A stretch of 11,397 bases of DNA, from positions 15,167 through 26,563 of the forward strand of contig PLGA01000572.1 of the NCBI GenBank assembly GCA_003139735.1. Direction: 5' to 3'. The notes beneath the pieces are model-generated. The model did no database searches. It saw only the letters and a program-made list of their open reading frames with translations, and was not told where the DNA came from. Of the stretch, positions 4,903 to 11,397 are shown one piece after another. Source of the stretch: Bryobacterales bacterium. GTDB lineage: Bacteria; Acidobacteriota; Terriglobia; Bryobacterales; Bryobacteraceae. The position numbers were made by a program, and so were the translations under genes. The stretch's first letter is position 1. Every line of letters starts with the position of its first letter.

Positions 4903-6388
4903 CGCCACGCATGGCGGCTTCCAATTGGCGAGCCCGGCCTTCCTCCCTGGCCTGCTGGTCCAACTGCCGGAACGTCAGGTAGCTCAGGCGCAGGTAATCG
5001 GCCGCACGGTATACCAGGTTATCTCGAACAAAGTGGTTGCGCGCCGTCAGCGTCGCCCGCCGGATCACGCGCACCAAGCCGGCCGGCTTGGGCATCGGTT
5101 CGTCCGTGCTGAAGTCCTCGATCGGCTGCGTGCAGCCGTTCAACACGACCACGGCCACTCGGGCGTCCGTATTCACGCCCTTCCGATAGTCCTCTCCGGT
5201 TTCCCGCACGCCCTCCGGCCTTGGCACATAAGCCACCGAATCCACGCATCCGGTGAAGACCAGGTCATGGACCACCTGATCCCGCTCGAGGTCCACGTCG
5301 CTCTGAACCTGGTGCGTGAAGCCGAACGGGTGCATGCCGAAGGTGGCGGCCACGTCGCGCGTGGCGGCGGAAGCCCACATGGGACGTCCATCCAACTCGT
5401 CGTCGCGCTTCCAGATCCGCAGATGGTCGCGCTTCTCGAATGTGTCCAGGCCTTTTTGCAGCCGGAGATCGGGCTCCCGGCCATCGAGCAGGAGCGTCCG
5501 CATGGGCGCGTCGGAGAAACCGCGGTCTTCGGCGATCGCGCGGATGACCGCCACGGTCGCCCGCATGGAATTGGCGCGTGCGCCGATCCAACCAGCCGTC
5601 GCGAAGGTCCGATCCAGATCCTCCCGCGGTCCGACGAACAGCAGGTTTACCAGGTCCATCGGCTGCCGCTGCCGCAGCGAGTACGTCCAGTAGGGCAGCG
5701 CGTCCACCACCTTCTCGACCTCCGCCGACTCCTCCGGCGAGGTCTCCCGCTCCGGCAGCGGGCACGGCGCTAAGGCTCCGAACTCCTCCGGAAACTCGAC
5801 ATTCAGCCGAATCGCAGCGCCGCGCCCGAACTGGATCTCCGGGTCGGGAAAATGGAACACGCTCGTTTCCAGTACAAACAGCGGAATCATGATGGCCGGA
5901 TGCACGAGCGCCGCGACAAGAATCCGCTCGCCGACCCGGTTCGAGAGCGTCGCCGTAGCGCGGGTTCCGTGGATGTTTCCCTCCCGGTCCACTCGCTCCC
6001 GTGCGTTGTCGATCTCCGTCAGGCGCGCTGTCACGGGGTACTGCCGCCCATCCGGCAGCTCCAGCCGCGTGAACTCAAGTTTGAGTCCCGCACTCTCGTA
6101 AACCAGCCCCAGCCCCACTTTTCGCACCCGGCTCACCACGCCGAGCAATTCCGTCCCTTGCGGCAAGACGCTCGCTCCGCCCGCGCATAGGGAAGTGGTC
6201 ACGGCCGCCGCAATCTGCATGCCCGGCTTTGCGCTGTAGGTAGAAATGGGAGTCGAGAGGCGTGCCTCAACGGCCGTGCCATGTTGCGATTCCACGGCGG
6301 CAAGGCTGCCCGAAAGACAGGCGCAGACGACGACGGCGCCGGCGCCGCGAGCGAGACGGGCGGGAAGGCCCAGGTGGTTTGCGGTCAT
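4880..6388 (-). CDS. secreted two-domain protein: beta-rich N-terminus plus LssY_C domain
   Basis: The 502-residue product begins with a signal peptide (positive LPARLARG, hydrophobic AGAVVVCACLSGSLAA, likely cleavage near 31-35). The first domain (about 38-200) has the look of a TraB/VirB10-type barrel fold: LSTPISTYSAKPG, then VLPQGTELLGVVSRVRKVGLG, then a LELPDGRQYPVTARLTEIDNARERVD segment. The second domain (about 240-390) matches the C-terminal domain named after LssY: MDLVNLLFVGPREDL, AGWIGA, RTLLLDGREPDLRLQKGLDTFEKRDHLRIWK, then DGRPMWASAATRD and the closing DVDLERDQVVHDLVFTGC. LssY itself sits in a Legionella secretion locus and its biochemical role is unknown to me. The start ATG lies at 6386-6388 with only a distant GGAGGGG upstream. 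A role in the envelope or periplasm is inferred from the signal peptide. It converges on mreD. Confidence 0.7.
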   Translation of the reverse strand: MTANHLGLPARLARGAGAVVVCACLSGSLAAVESQHGTAVEARLSTPISTYSAKPGMQIAAAVTTSLCAGGASVLPQGTELLGVVSRVRKVGLGLVYESAGLKLEFTRLELPDGRQYPVTARLTEIDNARERVDREGNIHGTRATATLSNRVGERILVAALVHPAIMIPLFVLETSVFHFPDPEIQFGRGAAIRLNVEFPEEFGALAPCPLPERETSPEESAEVEKVVDALPYWTYSLRQRQPMDLVNLLFVGPREDLDRTFATAGWIGARANSMRATVAVIRAIAEDRGFSDAPMRTLLLDGREPDLRLQKGLDTFEKRDHLRIWKRDDELDGRPMWASAATRDVAATFGMHPFGFTHQVQSDVDLERDQVVHDLVFTGCVDSVAYVPRPEGVRETGEDYRKGVNTDARVAVVVLNGCTQPIEDFSTDEPMPKPAGLVRVIRRATLTARNHFVRDNLVYRAADYLRLSYLTFRQLDQQAREEGRARQLEAAMRGAPPAKPQ

Positions 6389-6401
6389 CGATTGGCGGTG
6401 C

Positions 6402-6421
6402 CCCTCCGGCTAGATGGAGGG
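6402..6421. promoter_or_regulatory. inverted repeat in the leader of the LssY_C gene
   Basis: CCCTCC (6402-6407) and GGAGGG (6416-6421) pair around an 8-nt spacer. It sits directly downstream of the candidate -10 box of the minus-strand gene, where a transcript would begin, and its CCCTCC arm gives the only GGAGG-like sequence before the start codon. It could be an operator, or a hairpin that hides the ribosome-binding site. Confidence 0.35.
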
Positions 6422-6422
6422 T

Positions 6423-6450
6423 AGTATACATGGAAAGCCCCGATTCTCCA
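6423..6450 (-). promoter_or_regulatory. candidate sigma-70-type promoter for the LssY_C gene
   Basis: On the minus strand a TATACT -10 box (6423-6428) follows a TGGAGA -35-like box (6445-6450, four of six matches to TTGACA) at a 16-base spacing. The start of transcription would fall near 6416, about 28 bases before the ATG at 6388. Weak -35 and no experimental support; the position between two genes and the good -10 box favour it. Confidence 0.4.
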
Positions 6451-6516
6451 CGGCCATTTCGAGACCGACCGTGACCTTTAGGACAGTTCGCGGCAGAGGG
6501 ATCGAAGGTCCGCGGT

Positions 6517-9015
6517 CTATTCGTAATGCAGGGCGTCGAGGGGGTTCACCCTGGCGGCGCGGCGGGCGGGCAGGTAGCCAGCCGCAAAGGCGGTCAGCGC
6601 CAGGGCCAGGGAGGCAGCCGCTACCACCACGGCATCGCGGGGCTTCACGCCATAGAGCTGGCTCTCCGCGAAGCGCGTCACCGAGAGGGCGATGGCAATG
6701 CCGGCCGCCAGCCCGATCCCGACGATCCACAGCATCTCGCGCAACACCATCGAAAGAATCCGGTCCGGTCCGGCGCCGAGCGCCATACGAATGCCGATCT
6801 CACGCGTGCGGCGGGTCACGCTATGGGCCATGACGCCGTAAAGGCCGAGCATGGCCAGCGCGGTGGCCAGAACGGCGAAGGCCGCGGCCAATTGCAGCAC
6901 CAAGCGGTCGGACTGGATGCTGAGGGCGATCTGATCGTCGAGGGTGCGCAGGTTTTCGAGGGGCAGGTCGCGATCGAGCGTCGACATGACGCGCCGGATC
7001 TGGCCGAACATGCGGGCGGGCGGCAGGGCGGAGCGGACGTAGAAAGAGAGCGAGTCGATCTCCTTGTCCTGTTCCCAGGGCCGGTAGAAGAGCTTGGGCG
7101 GGTCCTGTTTCACGGCAGAGTAATGGGTGTCCTTGACGACGCCGACGATCTCGATATCGGGCGGCTTGTCGCTGTCGGAGATGCGCACGCCAATGGGATT
7201 GCGGCCACCGAGGAAGGCTTTCACGAACTGCTGGTTGACGAGGGCGACCTTGGGGCCGGCGAGATTGTCGGATTCGGTAAACTCGCGGCCGGCGATTAGG
7301 GGAATGCCCATCTTGCCGAGAAAGCCCGGACCGATCTCGTTAAAGTTGGCGTTGTAGTCGCGGTCGCGCGATGCGCCTTCGATCTTGACCGTATCGCCCC
7401 AATTGCTGCCGGCGATGAGGGGCACCGAGGCGCAGGTTACCGAGCGGACCCCCGGAATGGCGGCCAGCTCGCGTTCCATGCGCTCGAAGAGGGCGCGCGA
7501 TTGCTCCGCCTTGTAAGCGTTCAACGCCGGGGAAACCGAGAAGCCGACGACGTTTTCGGTATTCATGCCAAGATCGACATGCATCAGATTGACAAGGCTC
7601 TTTAGAAACAGGCCGGTGGGAATCAGCAGGACGGCCGCGAGCGTCACTTGCGCACAGACGAGCAACTTGCGCGCGCCCGCCGCGCCGCGGGTGGAGGAAG
7701 ACTGTCCGGATTCGTCCTTGAGGGTGGTGGCCAGGTTGACGCGCGCTCCGTCCCAAGCCGGGTACAACCCGAATAACAGGCCGGTGAGAACGGAGAGACC
7801 GAGGGCGAACAGCAGCACGGGCCATTCTAGCCGCGCGGTCAGGAAATAGATGGGCGTATCGCCGGCCAGAGTGGCGATGAGGGCCTTCAGCGTGATCGCT
7901 CCCAGCGCCAGACCCGCTAGGCCGCCGCAGAATGCCAGCAACAGCGCTTCGGTGAGCAGTTGGCCGATCAACTCGCCGCGGCCGGCGCCCATGGCGGAGC
8001 GGATGGCCAGTTCGCGCCGGCGCTCGGCGGACCGCGCCAGCAACAGGTTGGCGGCGTTGGCCATGGCGATGAGCAGCACCAGGGCGGTCGCGATCATGAG
8101 GATGATGAGAGGCGTGCGGGATTCGTCGCGCGTGCTGCTGTTGCCGCGCTTGCCTTCGGCAAGGGTGAGGCGCGAGTTGCGGAAGCGCTCGACGCGGCTG
8201 AGGTCGCGGGGATGATAGTCCCTGGATTGCTGCTCCACCAGGCTGGAATAGGTCCCATTGAGAGCGGCCGCGGCTTGCTGGCTCGTGACGCCTGGTTTGA
8301 GCCGCGCAATCAGGTAGATCCAATAATCGTCCCAGCGATCCGTGCCGTTCCAGTTGGGCGTAAGCAGGGGCTTGAAGGACATGGGCACATAGACGTCGAG
8401 ATCCATTCCGAGCGTCGTGCCATCGAATCCGTTGGGGGCGATGCCGACGATGGCGAACGGGTGCGCGTTCACGCGGATGGTCTGGTTGAGCACGTCCGTT
8501 CGGCCGCCGAGCTTATCGCGCCAGAAGCCGTATCCCAGCACGGCCACGGCATTGCCGGCGCCCGTGCGATCATCCTCGGGAGCGATGGTGCGGCCTAATG
8601 GCGGCTGCACGCCCAGCAAGGGGAAATAGCCGCCGGAGACCACCGCGACTCTGCCGTTGACGGTCTGTTTCCCGAAGGCCAGGTTGCCGCCGAGGGCGCG
8701 GAAGCCAGCCAAGCCGGTGACGCCCTGCGCGTGCCTTTCCAACTCGCGGAACATCGGATAGCTGAAGATGTAATCCTGCTTGCCGGAATCGTCGCTGGAA
8801 CTCCGGCCGTCCTTGAATTCGCCGGGAGATTTGACGAGGACCAATTCTTCGGGCTTCTGGACGGGAAGGGAGGCGAGGACAATCTGGTGCAGCAGGGAAA
8901 AGATGGCGGTATTGGCGCCGATGCCGAGACCGAGGGAGAGGATCACGACCAGGCTGAGCAGCGGCGACTTGGCCAGGGTGCGAAGGGCGTAGCGGATACG
9001 AGCCATGATGACCAT
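6517..9015 (-). CDS. orphan MacB/FtsX-type ABC transporter permease
   Basis: The 832-residue product is a duplicated permease of the MacB/FtsX class. Half one: membrane helix (about 20-45, SLVVILSLGLGIGANTAIFSL), large periplasmic MacB core domain (about 50-290), then helices at about 302-327, 350-385 and 400-420 with the ARRxELAIRSAMGAGRGELIGQLL signature (331-355 region). Half two: helix at about 450-475, second periplasmic domain (about 485-690) with NPIGVRI and IVGVVKD, then helices at about 703-733, 757-782 and 795-818 with RTREIGIRMALGAGPDRIL and a closing PARRAARVNPLDALHYE. This 'acidobacterial duplicated orphan permease' architecture has no ATPase domain, and none is encoded nearby. 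Family members of this type usually use a separately encoded ATPase; substrate unknown. ATG at 9015 or the nearby ATG at 9006 (Met-Ala-Arg) could be the start; neither has a clear Shine-Dalgarno. Confidence 0.92.
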   Translation of the reverse strand: MVIMARIRYALRTLAKSPLLSLVVILSLGLGIGANTAIFSLLHQIVLASLPVQKPEELVLVKSPGEFKDGRSSSDDSGKQDYIFSYPMFRELERHAQGVTGLAGFRALGGNLAFGKQTVNGRVAVVSGGYFPLLGVQPPLGRTIAPEDDRTGAGNAVAVLGYGFWRDKLGGRTDVLNQTIRVNAHPFAIVGIAPNGFDGTTLGMDLDVYVPMSFKPLLTPNWNGTDRWDDYWIYLIARLKPGVTSQQAAAALNGTYSSLVEQQSRDYHPRDLSRVERFRNSRLTLAEGKRGNSSTRDESRTPLIILMIATALVLLIAMANAANLLLARSAERRRELAIRSAMGAGRGELIGQLLTEALLLAFCGGLAGLALGAITLKALIATLAGDTPIYFLTARLEWPVLLFALGLSVLTGLLFGLYPAWDGARVNLATTLKDESGQSSSTRGAAGARKLLVCAQVTLAAVLLIPTGLFLKSLVNLMHVDLGMNTENVVGFSVSPALNAYKAEQSRALFERMERELAAIPGVRSVTCASVPLIAGSNWGDTVKIEGASRDRDYNANFNEIGPGFLGKMGIPLIAGREFTESDNLAGPKVALVNQQFVKAFLGGRNPIGVRISDSDKPPDIEIVGVVKDTHYSAVKQDPPKLFYRPWEQDKEIDSLSFYVRSALPPARMFGQIRRVMSTLDRDLPLENLRTLDDQIALSIQSDRLVLQLAAAFAVLATALAMLGLYGVMAHSVTRRTREIGIRMALGAGPDRILSMVLREMLWIVGIGLAAGIAIALSVTRFAESQLYGVKPRDAVVVAAASLALALTAFAAGYLPARRAARVNPLDALHYE

Positions 9016-9071
9016 CTCATTATGACGCCGGCCGGCGAGGATTCGATAGGCAAGAATGGACCAAAGGCGTC

Positions 9072-9091
9072 GGCAGGCGAAAGCGCCTGCC
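9072..9091. repeat. REP-like 20-bp hairpin, copy 2
   Basis: Identical to the 20-mer at 3091-3110, in the same orientation, with matching flanks GT on the left and CAC on the right but little further identity. It lies in the gap between the permease start and the end of the TPR gene, 15 bases beyond the stop of the motB-like fragment. It may end that transcript but has no T-run. A further 12-bp palindrome, CGCCGGCCGGCG, lies at 9026-9037 just in front of the permease. Confidence 0.7.
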
Positions 9092-9105
9092 CACGCCGAG
9101 CGGCA

Positions 9106-9252
9106 TCACAGCTTTGGAAGGGACACTGGCGCGGCGGGTGGCGTTGCGGCGCTGGGAGCGTCCCCGTCGCCGGGCTTATCGAGGTAACGGACGATGAGGG
9201 AGATGCGGCGGTTGGAGGGATCCTCGGGGTTCTTGGGGTTGCGCAGGCGCTG
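9106..9252 (-). pseudogene. 3' fragment of a motB/OmpA-type gene
   Basis: In the frame that ends at the TGA at 9106-9108, the last 48 or so codons read QRLRNPKNPEDPSNRRISLI, then VRYLDK, then a Pro/Ala-rich tail ending PVSLPKL. N-P-x-x-P-x-D-P-x-N-R-R-I-S-L-x-V is the typical end of the peptidoglycan-binding OmpA/MotB domain (flagellar motor stator MotB). The rest of that domain is absent: upstream of about 9250 this frame is only the shadow of the TPR gene. The fragment overlaps the 3' end of the TPR gene in another frame. It is not expected to be translated on its own, since no start is close by. The call rests on a short but very characteristic motif. Confidence 0.55.
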
Positions 9253-11397
9253 CCAGCATCTGTCGCGCGGGCTCGAAATCGGGTCTGGCCCGCAAAGCCG
9301 CTCTGAAATGCGCGATCGCTTCAGACTCCTTGCCCGGAACGTCGGTGAGAGCCTCTCCCCAGTCGTACTGGGCTTCGGCCAAGTTCGGATCCTCCCGCAA
9401 CGCGGCCTCGAACTGCGCGATGGCGTCGGGCAGGCGTCCGGGAACGTTCGCCAGCACGATCCCCAGGTTGCAGTGCGCCAAGGCATAGTCCGGCTTATCC
9501 CGCAGGGCCGCTTGGTACTCGGCGATGGCGTCCTCGGTTCGATCCGGCATGTGCGCAAAAAGATTTCCCAAATTATAATGCGCTTCCGCGTAGTGCGGCC
9601 TGATGCGCAACGCCGCCTGGTATTCCGCCATAGCGCGGTCCGAGCCGTCGGGCGTTTTCAAGAGCGCGTCCGCCAGGCTCAGGTGGGCTTCCGCATAGTC
9701 GGGCCGGATCCGAATGGCGGCCTGGAGTTCCGCGATCCGCTCGCCAAGCCGCTCCGGCTCCCGCCCCAGGGCGTCCGCCAAGTTATAGTGATACTCTGCG
9801 CGCGAGCCGTCAAGTTCCACCGCCTTGCGAGACTCCGCAATCGCCTCCGGTAAGCGATCCGGCATTAGGGATAGCGCCAAGCCGAGGGTCGTGTGCGGCC
9901 TTGCATCGTCCGGCTTCATCCGGATTGCCGTCCGGTACTCGGCAATCGCTTCTTCAAGACCATCGGGGGTTTCCGCCAGTCCGGTCCCCAAAGCGTAGTG
10001 GGCGTTCTCCAGACCGGGCATCAGTTGGACCGCCTTCCTGTAGTCCGCGACGCCTTCCGCCAAATGGCCGGTATCCACCAGCGCCCAGCCCAGGTCGACC
10101 CATCCCTGGGCGTACTCCGGCCGTAGCGCCAACGCCCGTTTGAACAGGGCGATGGCTTCGGGCCAGTTCCCCGGCCGGCTGCCAACAAGAACTCCGAGGT
10201 TCGCTTCGGCCAGCCAGCAGTCTGGATTTCTCGCGATGGTTTCGCGGTAGAGCGTCTCTTCGTCGCGATAGATGGCGCTTTGCCGCCATGTCAGCAATCC
10301 CAAGACCGCCAGCAGCAGCGCCGCCATACAGGGAGCGAGCCGGCTGGCGTTGGCGGGGAGACGCCTTACCGCAATCGTCATGCCCGCCGCAAAGGGAATG
10401 AAGACTGCGAGCGCCGCCTGGTACTGGAAATGGTCGGCGACGTAAGAATAGATGAAGGGGTATACCTTCACAAATCCCAGAGCGGGCGCGATCCCGACGA
10501 CGAAACAGAGGAACGCCGCCAGCGGCGCGCGCCCGGTGGCCGTTGACGCACGGCGCGAGTAGATCCAAAGTCCGGCCGCTGCGCCAACTACACCGGCGGG
10601 AAACAAGTATTGCCAGGCCGCGCCAGGGTCGATTGTCCAGTGTGGATAGATGAACATCAGATCGGACGGCCAGAACAGCTTCGCAAAATAGAAGCAGATC
10701 GCCCGGCCCGCGAGCAAACATCGTTGCAGGAACGTTAAATCCAGGCTGGCGCTCTCCAGGGCGATGATATACGTTCGTTCCACCCATGCCGTCAGAAAGC
10801 CCGATGCCGCGCCCACGCCCAACCACGGCAACAATGGCAAAACGTCGCGGTTCCAGCGGACTGCGCGCCCTTTCTCCCACCACAGGACGACCAGGAGCGC
10901 GGCGGGCAGCGTCGCGGTGACCGACTTGCTCAGCAACGCCATCACAAACAGCGCCAAAGCGACCACGTAGAGGGAGCGGCGGCGTTCCCGATCAAAACGC
11001 AGATAGAACAGGGCGGAACTCAGATAGAAGACCGTAGACAGCGTGTTCTTCTGTTCGGAGATCCAGGCGACCGATTCGGTGCAAACGGGGTGCAACGCGA
11101 AGATGGCGGCGGCAAACCAGGCCCCTGGCAGCGAAAGACGCCGCATGATGGCTACCACCAGAAATGCCGACAGCGCGTGGAAGGTAAGATTCGTCAGGTG
11201 ATAGCCGAGCACGGCGTCGCCCCAAAGCCTGTGCTCGACCCAGAACGCGCTGTGGAGCAGGGGGTAATACTGCTGGGTCGCTCCCAGTTGGAACCAGATG
11301 CGAAAGAGGCCGTGAAGAGACCGCATCGCCGGACTGGTCACGTGAGCGCTGTCGTCCCACAGCAGCCCGCCATTCAGGGCCGGAAGGTAAACGGCCG
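9176..11397 (-). CDS. TMTC-like multi-spanning membrane protein with TPR repeats (5' partial)
   Basis: The frame is open to the right edge, so the true start is outside the window; 739 residues are visible. The edge sequence AVYLPALNGGLLWDDSAHV contains the WDD of the first loop typical for TMTC/GT-C proteins, so the GTG at 11341 is not the start. About ten hydrophobic helices (visible residues about 60-365) follow, with HPVCTESVAWISEQKNTLS and a YSYVADHFQYQAALAVF loop. The C-terminal part (about 391-718) has nine TPR units, mostly 35 residues, with the pattern P-x-x-A-x-A-H-x-N-L-G, an extra-residue turn (MPDR-like) and AIAEYxxALR. Eukaryotic TMTC1-4 are O-mannosyltransferases (GT105) with a GT-C fold; a glycosyl-transfer role here is inference. 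The final 24 residues are a Pro-rich tail unlike TPR, translated from motB-like DNA in another frame. Confidence 0.85.
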   Translation of the reverse strand, partial: AVYLPALNGGLLWDDSAHVTSPAMRSLHGLFRIWFQLGATQQYYPLLHSAFWVEHRLWGDAVLGYHLTNLTFHALSAFLVVAIMRRLSLPGAWFAAAIFALHPVCTESVAWISEQKNTLSTVFYLSSALFYLRFDRERRRSLYVVALALFVMALLSKSVTATLPAALLVVLWWEKGRAVRWNRDVLPLLPWLGVGAASGFLTAWVERTYIIALESASLDLTFLQRCLLAGRAICFYFAKLFWPSDLMFIYPHWTIDPGAAWQYLFPAGVVGAAAGLWIYSRRASTATGRAPLAAFLCFVVGIAPALGFVKVYPFIYSYVADHFQYQAALAVFIPFAAGMTIAVRRLPANASRLAPCMAALLLAVLGLLTWRQSAIYRDEETLYRETIARNPDCWLAEANLGVLVGSRPGNWPEAIALFKRALALRPEYAQGWVDLGWALVDTGHLAEGVADYRKAVQLMPGLENAHYALGTGLAETPDGLEEAIAEYRTAIRMKPDDARPHTTLGLALSLMPDRLPEAIAESRKAVELDGSRAEYHYNLADALGREPERLGERIAELQAAIRIRPDYAEAHLSLADALLKTPDGSDRAMAEYQAALRIRPHYAEAHYNLGNLFAHMPDRTEDAIAEYQAALRDKPDYALAHCNLGIVLANVPGRLPDAIAQFEAALREDPNLAEAQYDWGEALTDVPGKESEAIAHFRAALRARPDFEPARQMLAAPAQPQEPRGSLQPPHLPHRPLPR

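Noticed and set aside
4868..5773. A 301-codon open frame on the plus strand
   Set aside because: It is antisense to the signal-peptide/LssY_C gene, which has clear domains; composition is that of a shadow frame.
7340..8323. A 327-codon minus-strand open frame inside the permease gene
   Set aside because: It is a shifted frame of a gene with continuous, recognisable permease signatures.
9019..9047. A CATAAT -10-like box in front of the permease gene on the minus strand
   Set aside because: It overlaps the start region too closely for the first ATG and no -35 box of any quality is found at the proper distance.
9250..10250. Repeated DNA segments of about 105 bases that might suggest an array such as CRISPR
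   Set aside because: They encode TPR units in one open frame, have no spacers and are only partly similar.
11339..11341. GTG as the start of the TPR gene
   Set aside because: The frame continues upstream to the edge with typical family sequence, including the WDD loop, so the real start is outside the window.

Overview
The window is GC-rich, densely coded bacterial chromosome. Gene content and protein style suggest an Acidobacteriota genome, probably of the Solibacter/Bryobacter type: an orphan MacB-like permease, a secreted LssY_C-domain protein, a TMTC-like membrane/TPR protein, a DUF4160-DUF2442 pair and Pro/Ala/Gly-rich tails. This taxonomic reading is an inference from recognised protein styles, not a database result.

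Layout from left to right. (1) 1-173: the C-terminal end of a TolC-type outer-membrane efflux protein (+), followed by a strong hairpin. (2) 384-1046: a small membrane-anchored protein of unknown function (-). (3) 1047-1274: a divergent control region with three direct GGGTAG repeats and a long imperfect palindrome. (4) 1275-1767: overlapping DUF4160 and DUF2442 genes (+), a toxin-antitoxin-like pair. (5) 1768-2011: a gene-free leader with a short remnant of another small gene on the minus strand and a perfect 9-bp inverted repeat. (6) 2012-4797: the cell-shape operon mreB-mreC-mreD (+). MreB is the actin-like filament, MreC the periplasmic scaffold and MreD the membrane partner of the elongasome. 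(7) 4798-4902: short repeats between convergent genes. (8) 4880-6388: a secreted two-domain protein, barrel-like N-terminus plus LssY_C (-). (9) 6517-9015: an orphan FtsX/MacB-type permease (-). (10) 9016-9175: a second copy of a hairpin repeat that also sits in front of mreC. (11) 9176-11397: a multi-spanning TMTC-like protein with nine TPR units (-), whose 5' end lies beyond the window.

The mre genes form one functional unit: mreC and mreD overlap by four bases, so are probably translationally coupled. The three minus-strand genes on the right look independent of each other; all three act at or beyond the inner membrane.

I see no clear new multi-gene system. The points most worth a second look are three. 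First, what looks like a motB 3' end is joined out of frame to the end of the TPR gene. Second, an identical 20-bp hairpin occurs twice, once occupying the place where the mreC ribosome-binding site should be. Third, the region in front of the DUF4160-DUF2442 pair has an operator-like structure.
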